Shown here piece by piece: positions 1 through 7,627 of a DNA stretch of 64,000 nt (position 1 is its first letter; every line of letters begins with the position of its first letter). This DNA comes from Gp6-AA40 sp035711805. Its GTDB lineage: Bacteria; Acidobacteriota; Vicinamibacteria; Vicinamibacterales; UBA2999. Under the pieces are notes generated by a model, which was not told the origin of the DNA, ran no database searches, and worked only from the letters and a program-made list of their open reading frames with translations. The position numbers and the translations under genes are program-made. The stretch lies in the NCBI GenBank assembly GCA_035711805.1, contig DASTBV010000129.1, positions 85,882 through 149,881 of the forward strand. Direction: 5' to 3'.

Positions 1-988
1 GGATCGGGGCTGCGCTCACCAGGAGCGGCACAGGTCGATTGTCAGGGCCGCAGACCACGAACTCGCGTGCGACGGTCAGTTCGCGATCTTTCAGCGCCCG
101 CATGACGGGGAGCTCGTCCGGTGGCAGGCGCTCGCCGGACGGCCGGCTCATCTCGATGGTGCGCGGATCGAGCCGGCCGTTCCCGGAAGTCTTTGCGCGC
201 ATGAACGACCGCAGCGCGTCGTTGTCCGTCACCACCTCGCCGTGACGGTCGACGACGAGCACGCCCTCCGGCATCTGGCCGAGCACCGCCCGGAGCCACT
301 GCCGCGCACCGGCCTTGCCCTCGTTGGCCGGCGCCGAGTCGAGCGCGCCGGTCGCCCGTGCGGCGAGCATCTCTGCCATCTGCTGATCTTCGACGGTGAA
401 CTCGCCCCCGGCCTGCTTGTTGCCGAGGCACAGGCACCCGGCGACGCCGCCGCGAAACCGGATCGGCACGGCAAGAAAACTCGTGATCGGCGGATGATGG
501 GGAGGCAGAGCCCGATAATCGGCGTGCTGCCGGACGTCGCGCACCCGCACCGTGCGGTTTTCGCGTCCGATGAGCGCGAGCAGGCCGACAGCGCGCGGCG
601 CCCGCCCGATCTGCTCAACCTGGCCGGGCGGTATCCCCACGTGAGCCCAGATGCTGAACGGATGTGTGGCGTCGCCGTCGATTCCTGCCGCTGCCAGTTC
701 CGAGCCGATCAGCGACTGCGCCTGAAGGGCGATGGTCTGCAGAACGACTCGGGCGCAGCCGGCGGAGGTCTGGGAAAGCACCTCGGTGATGGTCGGCGGC
801 CGCTCACCTCTGTCGCGCTGCCGGCGACCCGCAGTGGGGCCGCGTCGCCGCTCGATGCTGCCGCCCATGCTTCGAACGACAACCCCGGCGGCGAGAATCA
901 GTGCGGTCGTCAGAACCTGGGCGGCTGATCCCAACCGCCAGGGCGCCGCCACACTCGGCGCCGACACTGGAAAGGGCAAAACGGCCAT
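1..988 (-). CDS. GAF/PAS sensor protein, C-terminus cut by window edge
   Basis: Read directly in the minus frame starting ATG at 988. The 329 visible residues have no stop, and the protein continues past base 1. An N-terminal hydrophobic stretch (about residues 21-38) could be one membrane anchor. Residues about 75-215 look like a GAF domain (conserved FLAVPIRFRG and GCLCLGNKQ segments). Residues about 229-320 look like a PAS domain (LGQMPEGVLVVDRHGEVV followed by polar loops). The usual output domain (histidine kinase, GGDEF or other) would lie outside the window, so the reaction is unknown. It follows a stand-alone receiver gene on the same strand with a 52-base gap, which suggests a shared transcript and a two-component role. 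The domain calls are from pattern recognition only. Confidence 0.7.
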   Translation of the reverse strand, partial: MAVLPFPVSAPSVAAPWRLGSAAQVLTTALILAAGVVVRSMGGSIERRRGPTAGRRQRDRGERPPTITEVLSQTSAGCARVVLQTIALQAQSLIGSELAAAGIDGDATHPFSIWAHVGIPPGQVEQIGRAPRAVGLLALIGRENRTVRVRDVRQHADYRALPPHHPPITSFLAVPIRFRGGVAGCLCLGNKQAGGEFTVEDQQMAEMLAARATGALDSAPANEGKAGARQWLRAVLGQMPEGVLVVDRHGEVVTDNDALRSFMRAKTSGNGRLDPRTIEMSRPSGERLPPDELPVMRALKDRELTVAREFVVCGPDNRPVPLLVSAAPI

Positions 989-1040
989 CGTAACCCGCTG
1001 TTCCCGCCACGGCGAATGGCTCGCGGCGCGAGAGTCCCTC

Positions 1041-1439
1041 TTACCGCTGCTGCTCGGGACCCGCCGGGCTGCCGGCCGTCATCCGCTGCGCGGCTGCGGC
1101 GAGCTCGTCGAGGTCGAACGGCTTGCGGAGGAGGATCGTGTTCGCGCCAAGCGCCTGCACGCGGTTCGGAATCTGCGCGTCGGTCAGCGCCGTGATCACG
1201 ATGACCGGAGTCGTCACGCCGGCGGTGCGAATCGAGCGGAGCGTCTTCAGACTGTCCATCCACGGCATCGAAATATCGGTGACGAGGAGATCGAACGGAC
1301 CATCGGTCGCGAGGCAATCGATCAGGCCGGCTCCGCTGTCCACGCTCCGCACGTCGAACCCCAGGCTGGCCAACGCGTCTCCCACCGCGGCAAGCATGTC
1401 CGCGTCGTCATCGGCCACGAGCACTCGCGCGGGAACCAT
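1041..1439 (-). CDS. Stand-alone response regulator receiver (CheY-like)
   Basis: 132-residue single receiver domain with no output domain. The acidic pocket is the ADDD run at residues 9-12. The phosphoacceptor is Asp55 in LLVTDISMP, the switch Thr is Thr83 and the conserved Lys is Lys106 in LLRKPF. It starts with ATG at 1439. The truncated GAF/PAS sensor lies 52 bases downstream on the same strand, so the two are probably cotranscribed. The protein probably acts by protein-protein contact or relays phosphate. It is divergent from the LuxR-type regulator at 1739, with about 300 bases between them. Confidence 0.85.
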   Translation of the reverse strand: MVPARVLVADDDADMLAAVGDALASLGFDVRSVDSGAGLIDCLATDGPFDLLVTDISMPWMDSLKTLRSIRTAGVTTPVIVITALTDAQIPNRVQALGANTILLRKPFDLDELAAAAQRMTAGSPAGPEQQR

Positions 1440-1738
1440 TGGTCATACCGGTAGCAGGAAGAATGCCGGGGCGTTTTTCGCGGGTTTTGTCGCCTTGGCG
1501 ACCGAGCGAATGCGGTGCGCGCACCATCGGCAGTGGGTGGCAACGACATGTGTCGACCGCCACGCCAAACCCTCGTAGATCTGACAGGCGCACTGCCGGA
1601 ACAACTGCCAGCTTGATCAGCTGCCGGGGCGGGTGCAGAGTTCGCGAGGATGCCGTCATTAATGCGTGAACAGACGAGGCCTTCGCCCGCTCGTACGACG
1701 GACGAGACCGCCGGGGACCCAAATCTGATGGGGCCGCC
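1440..1738. other. Divergent intergenic region, 299 bases
   Basis: This stretch separates the receiver gene (minus) from the LuxR-type regulator (plus) and should hold promoters for both. I see no convincing -35/-10 pair, no tRNA, no long palindrome and no coding frame with family resemblance. Short open frames in it are low-complexity and Arg/Pro-rich, typical of chance frames in GC-rich DNA. Confidence 0.5.
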
Positions 1739-2368
1739 ATGGACCGACCACGGATGCTGATCGTCGAGGATCACGAGATCGTCATCGAGGCGCTCGTCAA
1801 GCTGCTCGGCCGCCGCTACGAGATCGTCGGCACGTTGACCGATGGCCGCGGCGTCGTCGAGGAGGTCGGGCGGCTTTGCCCGGATGTGCTGCTGCTGGAC
1901 CTGTCGATCCCGCACGTCAGCGGCCTCGAGGTCTTGCAGCGGCTGAAGGCGCGCAAGATCCCCTTCAAGGCTGTGGTGCTGACGATGCACGCCGACCCGT
2001 GCCTGGCGGTCGAAGCGCTCAAGATGGGAGCGTCGGCGTTCGTGCTCAAGGAGTCGAGCGGGCGTGAGTTGGAGGAAGCGCTTCAGCTCGTGATCGCGGG
2101 CAGGACCTACCTGTCGCCGCAGATCATCAAACCGACCGTGCTGTTGATGGTGCAGGGCGTGGTTCCCGGCACCACCGCGCTCACGGAGCGGCAACTAGAC
2201 GTTCTGCGGCTGGTCGTGCGCGGGCAGCGCGCGAAGGAGATTGCCGCAGCGCTCAGTCTGACGACGCGGTCGGTGGAGGCGATCAAATACCGGGTCATGC
2301 AGCAGCTGCAGGTCCGCTCGACCGCGGAACTCGTCCGCTTCGCGTACGAACATCGCATCGTGTCGTAA
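1739..2368 (+). CDS. LuxR/NarL-family response regulator
   Basis: 209 residues with classical two-domain architecture. The receiver domain is residues 1-120, with acidic residues in IVEDHE and phosphoacceptor Asp54 in LLLDLSIP. A GerE/LuxR helix-turn-helix covers about residues 145-209 (TALTERQLDVLRLV, AKEIAAALSLTTRSVEAIKY). It would bind DNA as a phosphorylation-dependent dimer. No cognate kinase is adjacent on the same strand. The divergent receiver-sensor pair to the left is the nearest candidate partner. The start is ATG at 1739, directly before MDRPRMLIVED, the normal receiver N-terminus. Confidence 0.9.
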   Translation: MDRPRMLIVEDHEIVIEALVKLLGRRYEIVGTLTDGRGVVEEVGRLCPDVLLLDLSIPHVSGLEVLQRLKARKIPFKAVVLTMHADPCLAVEALKMGASAFVLKESSGRELEEALQLVIAGRTYLSPQIIKPTVLLMVQGVVPGTTALTERQLDVLRLVVRGQRAKEIAAALSLTTRSVEAIKYRVMQQLQVRSTAELVRFAYEHRIVS

Positions 2369-2410
2369 ACGAAGCGGCTCGTCGCTATCGCATTTTCAAA
2401 TGCGCCGAGC

Positions 2411-2485
2411 GCGGATTTCGTGGGGCGAGCCTTGCAGGCTCGCCTCGCGAACCCGCAAGGTTCGCGCCACGGAAGTGAAATCCGC
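2411..2485. repeat. Two-hairpin palindromic element, copy 1
   Basis: Core at 2420-2470. It has one inverted repeat on GGCGAGCC/GGCTCGCC and a second on GCGAACC/GGTTCGC. The whole is bounded by GCGGATTTC (2411-2419) and GAAATCCGC (2477-2485). A diverged second copy lies inverted at 27346-27398, where it also forms the end of rarD. Here it separates two convergent genes and could act as a bidirectional terminator. Confidence 0.7.
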
Positions 2486-2487
2486 CG

Positions 2488-2760
2488 CTAATGCCAGCGG
2501 CCGTAGCCGTTGAGCTCGCGCTGCTGCGGCCGTTCGCGGCGGTGTTTGATCTGACGGTATTGCGACCAGGCCATCTTCAGGCCGACGACCGTGAGGATTC
2601 CGCCGACCACGCGATCGAAGAAGTACTCCGGCAGGTAGCGCTCGGTGAGCCGTCGCGGCGTCAGGTCGCTGACCTTCGCGTGCAGCGCCGTCAGCTTGTC
2701 GTCGAGCTCGGCGCGCGTCCGGCTCATTTCTGCGCGGAGGACAGCCGCTTCGCGATCCAT
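2488..2760 (-). CDS. DUF3618-like small membrane protein
   Basis: 90 residues if started at ATG 2760 (MDREAAVLRAEM). A longer upstream reading is possible but would run deep into the preceding gene. The N-terminal half is an amphipathic helix with the RTRAELDDKLTAL pattern typical of DUF3618 proteins. A single membrane segment follows (about residues 49-67, VVGGILTVVGLKMAW), then a short basic tail. It overlaps the end of the upstream holin-like gene by 37 bases, so the two are probably translationally coupled. These pairs (DUF883/DUF1469/DUF3618) occur as envelope or stress operons in many bacteria. The function is unknown. Confidence 0.7.
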   Translation of the reverse strand: MDREAAVLRAEMSRTRAELDDKLTALHAKVSDLTPRRLTERYLPEYFFDRVVGGILTVVGLKMAWSQYRQIKHRRERPQQRELNGYGRWH

Positions 2761-3137
2761 TCGGAATTCTCCTTCAATGTCGTAACGGTTTGCGGCGGAA
2801 CGGCGTGAAACCTCCGCAGCTGCCGGCGGCCCGACGAAAGCGACACGAACCCGACCAGCGCCAGCAGGACGGCGATCGCCAGGAAGCCCGCCCACACCGG
2901 CCAGCCGAGCAGCTCGGCGATGGCTGTGGCCGCTGCCACCAGCAGAAACGCCACGCCGAAGAGCAGCGCTCCCGCCGCCAATCCGAAGCTCAGCGCTGCG
3001 GCGCGGGCGCGTCCCGCCTGTTCGCGGATTTCGACGCGCGCGAGCGCAATCTCCTCCCGAATCAGCGTCCGCAGGTCAGTCAGAATTCCACGGATCAGCC
3101 CGCCGATCGTCTCAGGACGTACCACTTCTGGATCCAT
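2724..3137 (-). CDS. Phage-holin-like (DUF1469/Holin-X) membrane protein
   Basis: 137 residues. An N-terminal amphipathic region (TLIREEIALARVEIREQ) is followed by two hydrophobic helices (about residues 46-70 and 80-102), then a basic tail. This layout is typical of the DUF1469 / putative actinobacterial holin-X family, which is chromosomal and not evidence of a prophage. The start is ATG at 3137. It is the first gene of a two-gene unit with the DUF3618-like protein. A likely role in the inner membrane or cell envelope is family knowledge only. Confidence 0.75.
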   Translation of the reverse strand: MDPEVVRPETIGGLIRGILTDLRTLIREEIALARVEIREQAGRARAAALSFGLAAGALLFGVAFLLVAAATAIAELLGWPVWAGFLAIAVLLALVGFVSLSSGRRQLRRFHAVPPQTVTTLKENSEWIAKRLSSAQK

Positions 3138-3166
3138 ACCGGTGTACGCAGCAATCGGAATGCCGA

Positions 3167-3255
3167 TTGGGTGGCCTGGGTGGCCTGGGTTAACTGAGTT
3201 GCCGCGGTTGCCTGCGTTTTTACCCAGGCTACTCGGGCAACCCAGGCAACCTGAG
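3167..3255. repeat. Imperfect GGCCTGGGT / GGTTGCCTG array forming an inverted repeat
   Basis: Units such as GGTGGCCTGGGT repeat from about 3171. Complementary units (TACCCAGGC, GGCAACCCAGGCAACC) follow from 3220. The DNA can therefore fold back on itself. The stop codon and last six codons (LPGLPE) of the CDF exporter at 3229 lie inside it. Confidence 0.65.
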
Positions 3256-4128
3256 AGGCGGCGGCTCGATGTGGATGATGACGTCCGCCAGCTGAGGGAA
3301 TTTCGCCATCAGCCTGTCCTTGACGATGTGTGAGATCGAATGCGCGGACTGCAGCGGCGTCGAGCCGTCGAGCCACAGATGCAGGTCCAGGAACGCGTAG
3401 TCCGCGGAGCCGCGCGTCCGGATCTTCTCGCAGCCGAGCACCTCCGGAACGGACTGAACCACCTCCCGTACGTCCGCTTCGGGAATCACAATGTGATCCG
3501 CGAGGATGCCAGACGCTTCCTGCGCGATGCTCCAGCAGGCGTGGCCGATGAAACCGGCGACGAGCACCGCCGCCAGCGGATCCAGGATCGGGTAGCCCCA
3601 CCAGACGCCCACCAGCGCGCCGAGGACGGCAACCGACGTCAGCACGTCCGCCCGCGTGTGTTTGGCGTCCGCGCGCAGGACCTCGCTGTGCAGGCGGCGG
3701 CCCTGCCCGAGCTCGTACCGGACGACGCCGATGTTGATGATCAACGTCACCGTCATCAGCGCGATGCCTTCGGGAAACACACGCGGCGTGCCGCCGTTCA
3801 TGAGGCGATCGATCGATGCCGAGACGACCTGTACGAGCACCACGACAAGGAAGATCAGGATGGCGAGCGACGCCATCGTTTCGTATTTACGGTGTCCGTA
3901 CGGATGATCCGCGTCGGGCGGCCGGCGCGCCGCCGACACGCCGACGAGCGCGACGACGTTCGACGCAGAATCCGTCAGCGAGTGAAAGCCGTCGGAGAGG
4001 ATCGAGACCGCGCCGGTCGCATACCCCAGCGCGATTTTCGCGACGGCGACGCCGAGATTGAGGAAGAGAACGCGCCAGAGGACGCGGGTGACTTCTCGAT
4101 ATCTATCGGTGGTCAATGCAAAATGCAA
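3229..4128 (-). CDS. Cation diffusion facilitator (zinc-type) exporter
   Basis: 299 residues with six predicted membrane helices and a cytoplasmic C-terminal domain ending in VIIHIEPP, as in CDF proteins. TM2 carries HSLTD (His49, Asp53) and TM5 carries HTRAD (His157, Asp161). That His/Asp tetrad is usually linked to zinc-selective CDF transporters, which exchange the metal for protons across the inner membrane. The ATG at 4128 and the codons for MHFAL lie inside an AT-rich repeat. A TTG five codons later (TTG ACC ACC) may be the original start. The last codons and the stop are also inside a repeat. No metal-responsive regulator is adjacent. Confidence 0.9.
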   Translation of the reverse strand: MHFALTTDRYREVTRVLWRVLFLNLGVAVAKIALGYATGAVSILSDGFHSLTDSASNVVALVGVSAARRPPDADHPYGHRKYETMASLAILIFLVVVLVQVVSASIDRLMNGGTPRVFPEGIALMTVTLIINIGVVRYELGQGRRLHSEVLRADAKHTRADVLTSVAVLGALVGVWWGYPILDPLAAVLVAGFIGHACWSIAQEASGILADHIVIPEADVREVVQSVPEVLGCEKIRTRGSADYAFLDLHLWLDGSTPLQSAHSISHIVKDRLMAKFPQLADVIIHIEPPPLRLPGLPE

Positions 4129-4241
4129 AATTCAAAATGCAAACATGACGTTGTACGCAGAAACGGGGTAAGCCATGCCGGGTTCACACCGATGCTGCGA
4201 ACGCCTTTCAGTTTGCATCTTGCATTTTGCATTTTGAATTA
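4117..4241. repeat. Inverted pair of TGCAAAAT / ATTTTGCA tandem arrays
   Basis: The left array (about 4118-4141) repeats TGCAAAAT/TTCAAAAT. The right array (about 4211-4240) is its reverse complement (ATTTTGCATTTTGAATT). About 70 bases lie between them. The left arm overlaps the start of the CDF gene. The right arm lies just past the end of lepB. The same unit recurs at 18551-18597. Confidence 0.8.
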
Positions 4242-4257
4242 CACGCCCGGGGATGCG

Positions 4258-5061
4258 TTAGAAAACCCGGGCGTGCGGAATCGGCCACCAGCGGAGCTGG
4301 ACCTTGCCGATGATGTATTTCTTCGGGACGAACTTCCAGTGCCGGCTGTCGGAGCTGTTGTTCCGATGGTCGCCCATCACGAAGTAGTACCCGTCTGGAA
4401 TCCGTTCCGGCCCCCAGTCGTCGTGGCTGCGGTATTCCTCCGGGACGAAGTCATCGGGGATGGGCGCGCCGTTGACGTACACCTGGCCGTCGACGATCTG
4501 CACCTCGTCGCCTTCTTCGCCGATCACCCGCTTCACGAACGACTTATCCGGGTTGATGGGGTAGTAGAGCATCACGATGTCGCCGCGCCGCGGCTCGCCC
4601 ATCCGGTAGACCAGTTTGTTGACGATCAACCGATCCTGATCCTCGAGCGTCGGCGCCATGCTCTGACCTTCGACGCGGGCCACCTGGAAGCCGAAGGTGA
4701 CGATCAGCGTCGCGTACACAGCCGCCGACGCGAGCGTCTTGAACCACGCCACGAGCTCGTCCTTCCAGACGTTCAGCCGGTGAATGACGACGTCGCGCTG
4801 GTGATCCAGCTCGGAGCGGAGGTCGGTTCGGGTCAGAGGCTCCGACGCAGGTACTGCGGGTTCGCCCTCAGTCGCCTCCGCACGCAGCTCGCGTTCGCCG
4901 CTGTCGGCCTCCGGCTCGTCCCGCCGCAGTCCATCGGCGGAGGCGAAGGGCGCTGTCAGAGCTTCAGGTATTCCCGCAGCCGTTTCGTCTGTGCGCGGCT
5001 GACCGGGATCTCCGTCCCCTTCGCGTCCTTCATCCGAAGGATGTAATTCCGGCTGAACCAA
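4258..5061 (-). CDS. lepB: Signal peptidase I
   Basis: Membrane serine protease that removes signal peptides from exported proteins. The hydrophobic helix at about residues 108-127 precedes the catalytic Ser134 in VEGQSMAPTL. The general-base Lys177 is in SFVKRVIGEEGDEV. The conserved GDHRNNSSDSR box follows near residue 230. The start is unsettled. TTG at 5061 gives 267 residues with an acidic, low-complexity N-terminus lying over the end of the LytTR regulator (106-base overlap). GTG at 4747 gives a compact 163-residue protein beginning just before the membrane helix. The catalytic part is certain; the N-terminal 100 residues are not. Confidence 0.85.
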   Translation of the reverse strand: MVQPELHPSDEGREGDGDPGQPRTDETAAGIPEALTAPFASADGLRRDEPEADSGERELRAEATEGEPAVPASEPLTRTDLRSELDHQRDVVIHRLNVWKDELVAWFKTLASAAVYATLIVTFGFQVARVEGQSMAPTLEDQDRLIVNKLVYRMGEPRRGDIVMLYYPINPDKSFVKRVIGEEGDEVQIVDGQVYVNGAPIPDDFVPEEYRSHDDWGPERIPDGYYFVMGDHRNNSSDSRHWKFVPKKYIIGKVQLRWWPIPHARVF

Positions 5062-5753
5062 GGGACGATCTCCTTAATCTTGTTGATGTTGACCAGATGC
5101 GACCGGTGCACGCGCCAGAACACCTCGGGATCGAGCCGTGCCTGTAAGTCGTCCAGGGTCCTGTAGTTGGACGTTCCCGCCACCTGCCCTGTCACTATGT
5201 TAATCGACTCGTCGGCCAGGGAGGCGAAGATGATTTCTTCCGCCTGAACCAGCATGAACCGTTCCCCGACCTTGATGGCGACCTGGTCCCGGCGCACCTG
5301 CCGCCCAGCCATCATTTTGACGATCTGTTCGAGTTGATCGTTTAACCCCGCTCCCGCCCCGGCCCCCGGCCGCCCGCCGTCGATGCGCCGCCGGGCCCGG
5401 TCCACGGCCTGTTCGAGACGTCCCGGTTCGACCGGCTTGAGCAGGTAGTCCACCGCGTTGACCTCGAAGGCCTCGATGGCGTGCTGATCGAACGCCGTGA
5501 CGAACACCATGGCCGGCGCCTCGTCGCCGCGGGTCAACAGACGCCTGGCCACCTCGAAGCCCGTCAGTCCCGGCATCTGGACGTCAAGGAAGACGAGGTC
5601 GGGCTCGCACTGGTCGACGGCGGAGAGCGCGTCCAGGCCGTTGCCGGCCTGAGCGACCACTTCGACCTCATCGATACGCTGAAGCTGGTAGCAGAGCTCG
5701 TCGCGCGCGAGCTGCTCGTCGTCGACGACGAGAACCTTAAGCGAGCTGTTCAT
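4956..5753 (-). CDS. LytTR-family response regulator
   Basis: 265 residues. The receiver domain carries phosphoacceptor Asp57 in LVFLDVQMPG and ends near residue 122. A Gly/Ala-rich linker follows. The LytTR DNA-binding domain occupies about residues 160-262 (EIIFASLADES, FWRVHRSHLVNINKI, VSRAQTKRLREYL). The LytS-type kinase gene lies directly upstream and overlaps it by 17 bases, so this is a coupled two-component pair. LytSR-type systems commonly sense envelope state or small metabolites. The actual signal is not visible here. Confidence 0.93.
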   Translation of the reverse strand: MNSSLKVLVVDDEQLARDELCYQLQRIDEVEVVAQAGNGLDALSAVDQCEPDLVFLDVQMPGLTGFEVARRLLTRGDEAPAMVFVTAFDQHAIEAFEVNAVDYLLKPVEPGRLEQAVDRARRRIDGGRPGAGAGAGLNDQLEQIVKMMAGRQVRRDQVAIKVGERFMLVQAEEIIFASLADESINIVTGQVAGTSNYRTLDDLQARLDPEVFWRVHRSHLVNINKIKEIVPWFSRNYILRMKDAKGTEIPVSRAQTKRLREYLKL

Positions 5754-7062
5754 GCGCGAATGCCAGCTCCGGCACCTCGATGCGCGCGAGCGTCCCCTTG
5801 CCCGGTTCGCTGGAGAGCTTCAGTTGATATGTGGTGCCGTAGATCACGCGGAGGCGCTCCCGTACGTTCGACAGCCCGATGCCGCTCGACATCGGCTGGT
5901 CGAGCGCGTCGGTGAAGAATCCCATCCCGTCGTCTTCGACCTCGATCACCGCGCGGCCGTTCTCGCGATGGCTGCGGATGGTGATCGAGCCGGGGCCGAC
6001 CTTGCGCGAGAAGCCGTGCTTGATTGAATTCTCCACGAGCGGCTGCAGAATCATGCTCGGCACAATCAGGTCGAGCGTGTCCGGGTCGATGTCCTTGATC
6101 ACTTTCAGCTTCGGCCCGAAGCGGATCACTTCGATGTCCAGGTATTCGTCGATCGCCTCGAGCTCTTCGCGCAGCGAGACGAAGTGCTGATGGCTGCGCA
6201 GCAGCCGCCGCAGCAGCGCGGAGAGACGGATGATGAGCGTGCGGGCGGTGTCCGGCTCGGCGCGAATGAGCGATGAGATCGACGTCAGCGTATTGAAGAG
6301 AAAGTGCGGGTTGATCTGGCTCTTCAGCGACTCGATCTTCGCCGCGAGCAGCAGCTTTTCCTGCTCCTGCAGCCGATGCTCGACCCTGGCGCTGTTCCAG
6401 ATCTTGATCGGTGTAGCGACGCAAAGCACCGTGGCCAGTACCACGAGAATCATCATCCACGGCCGCTCGGGCTCGAGCTGCGTGATCGACGACAGGTAGA
6501 AGAGCTTGCCGGCGAAGCGCATGCCGAGCACCTGGCGAAGCATCTCGAGCGAAAACGGAGCGAGGAGCAGGATGATCTGCCACATTGGCTCGAGGTTCCA
6601 AATCATCTTGCGCAGATGCTTCGGCAGATCGAGGAACACGAACGGCGTGAACTGCCAGATGGTTTCCTTCGGGCACGCTTCGCGGAGGCCCCCGCCGGCA
6701 AATCCGCAGCCGATGGCGAACGGCAGCGCGATGTATTCGTGGTTCAACACGGCCGGGACGCTGACGAGAAGGCCCAGCAGTGCGCCGGTATACGGACCCG
6801 CGATCAGGCCGGCCAGGAAGGCGCCTTCGAGCGTCAGATCGGCGGCGTAGTAGCGCAACTGCACGCGGAAGGCGACGCCGGCGGCGAGCGGGACGCCGAG
6901 CGCCGCCATGAACACCAGGCGATCCACCCATCCGCGGCGCTCGAAAATCAGGATGTGCCGGAAACGGTGGTACCTCGCCAGCATCGTCGCCAGGACGGCC
7001 ATGACGGCGAGCTTGAAGAGGATGGTGAGCAGGAATTGCTCGGGCGACAGATCCTGCGGCAC
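5737..7062 (-). CDS. LytS-type sensor histidine kinase
   Basis: 441 residues. The N-terminal half has several membrane helices with the 5TM-LYT signature (LAGLIAGPYTGALLGLLVS and the PAVLNHEYIALPFAIGCG region). Next come a long helix (residues 226-248) and the His_kinase core with phosphorylated His253 in INPHFLFNTL. The ATPase domain follows, with LVENSIKHGF and the VEDDGMGF and GIGLSNVRERL glycine boxes. The listed start is GTG at 7062. It overlaps the LytTR regulator gene, its obvious partner. An inverted repeat fills the region between it and divergent nuoI. Confidence 0.93.
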   Translation of the reverse strand: MPQDLSPEQFLLTILFKLAVMAVLATMLARYHRFRHILIFERRGWVDRLVFMAALGVPLAAGVAFRVQLRYYAADLTLEGAFLAGLIAGPYTGALLGLLVSVPAVLNHEYIALPFAIGCGFAGGGLREACPKETIWQFTPFVFLDLPKHLRKMIWNLEPMWQIILLLAPFSLEMLRQVLGMRFAGKLFYLSSITQLEPERPWMMILVVLATVLCVATPIKIWNSARVEHRLQEQEKLLLAAKIESLKSQINPHFLFNTLTSISSLIRAEPDTARTLIIRLSALLRRLLRSHQHFVSLREELEAIDEYLDIEVIRFGPKLKVIKDIDPDTLDLIVPSMILQPLVENSIKHGFSRKVGPGSITIRSHRENGRAVIEVEDDGMGFFTDALDQPMSSGIGLSNVRERLRVIYGTTYQLKLSSEPGKGTLARIEVPELAFAHEQLA

Positions 7063-7075
7063 AGGGACATTGTAG

Positions 7076-7170
7076 AAGGCCCAAGGCCGAAGGCCTAAGG
7101 CCTAAGGGGAGAACGAAGCCCTGCTGGCTTGACCAGCCCTTAGGCCTTCGGCCTTCGGCCTTAGGCCTTA
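7076..7170. repeat. Large inverted repeat built of GGCCTAAGGCC / GGCCGAAGGCC units
   Basis: Left arm 7076-7108 and right arm 7137-7170 are near-perfect reverse complements, each made of 7-8 bp AAGGCCx units, around a loop of about 28 bases. It occupies nearly all of the gap between lytS-like (minus) and nuoI (plus), so both promoters must lie in or beside it. Related shorter arrays are at 40604-40630 and 42494-42520. Confidence 0.85.
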
Positions 7171-7180
7171 TGATTGATCC

Positions 7181-7627
7181 ATGATTCGTCCGCTCATTGT
7201 CGGCTTCCTGACCACCCTGCGGCACATGTTCAAGAAGCCGGTCACGGTGAATTATCCATACCAGAAAGTACCCGTCTTCCCGAAGTACCGCGGCAAACAG
7301 GTGCTGATGCGGGACGAGAACGGGCTCGAGAAGTGCGTCGCCTGCGGCCTCTGCTCGGTTGCGTGTCCTGCCGACGCCATCTACCTCGAGGCGGCCGAGA
7401 ACGACGGCACGGTGATGGCCGGGCCGCGCTACGCATCGGTGTATCAGATACACAAGACGCGCTGCATCTTCTGCGGCATGTGCGAGGAAGCCTGCCCGGT
7501 GTCGGCGATCTTCATGGGCAAGGACTACGAGCTGGCCGTCTACAGCAAGGACGATTTCATCTGGGACAAGACCGACCTGCTCGTCAAGCCTTCCGTTGAC
7601 GCCAAGCTGCCCGCCGTCGCGGGATGA
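7181..7627 (+). CDS. nuoI: NADH-quinone oxidoreductase subunit I (two 4Fe-4S ferredoxin)
   Basis: 148 residues. Two complete ferredoxin motifs are visible: Cys52/55/58/62 in KCVACGLCSVACP and Cys95/98/101/105 in RCIFCGMCEEACP. They would bind the N6a and N6b clusters that pass electrons to quinone in complex I. The N-terminus (LRHMFKKPVTVNYPYQ) is the membrane-associated part typical of NuoI. The gene stands alone here with no other nuo genes. Its TGA overlaps the ATG of the next gene (ATGA). It could serve a complex I whose other genes are elsewhere or be a paralogue. Confidence 0.88.
   Translation: MIRPLIVGFLTTLRHMFKKPVTVNYPYQKVPVFPKYRGKQVLMRDENGLEKCVACGLCSVACPADAIYLEAAENDGTVMAGPRYASVYQIHKTRCIFCGMCEEACPVSAIFMGKDYELAVYSKDDFIWDKTDLLVKPSVDAKLPAVAG

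Noticed and set aside
2724..3137. Prophage holin
   Set aside because: The DUF1469/holin-X-like protein is a common chromosomal membrane protein, and no phage structural, lysis or integration gene is present.
3340..5046. 568-residue plus-strand open frame over the CDF and lepB genes
   Set aside because: Its translation is Arg/Asp/His-rich and mirrors the real minus-strand genes; no domain is visible, and it includes translated repeat sequence. Antisense shadow in GC-rich DNA.
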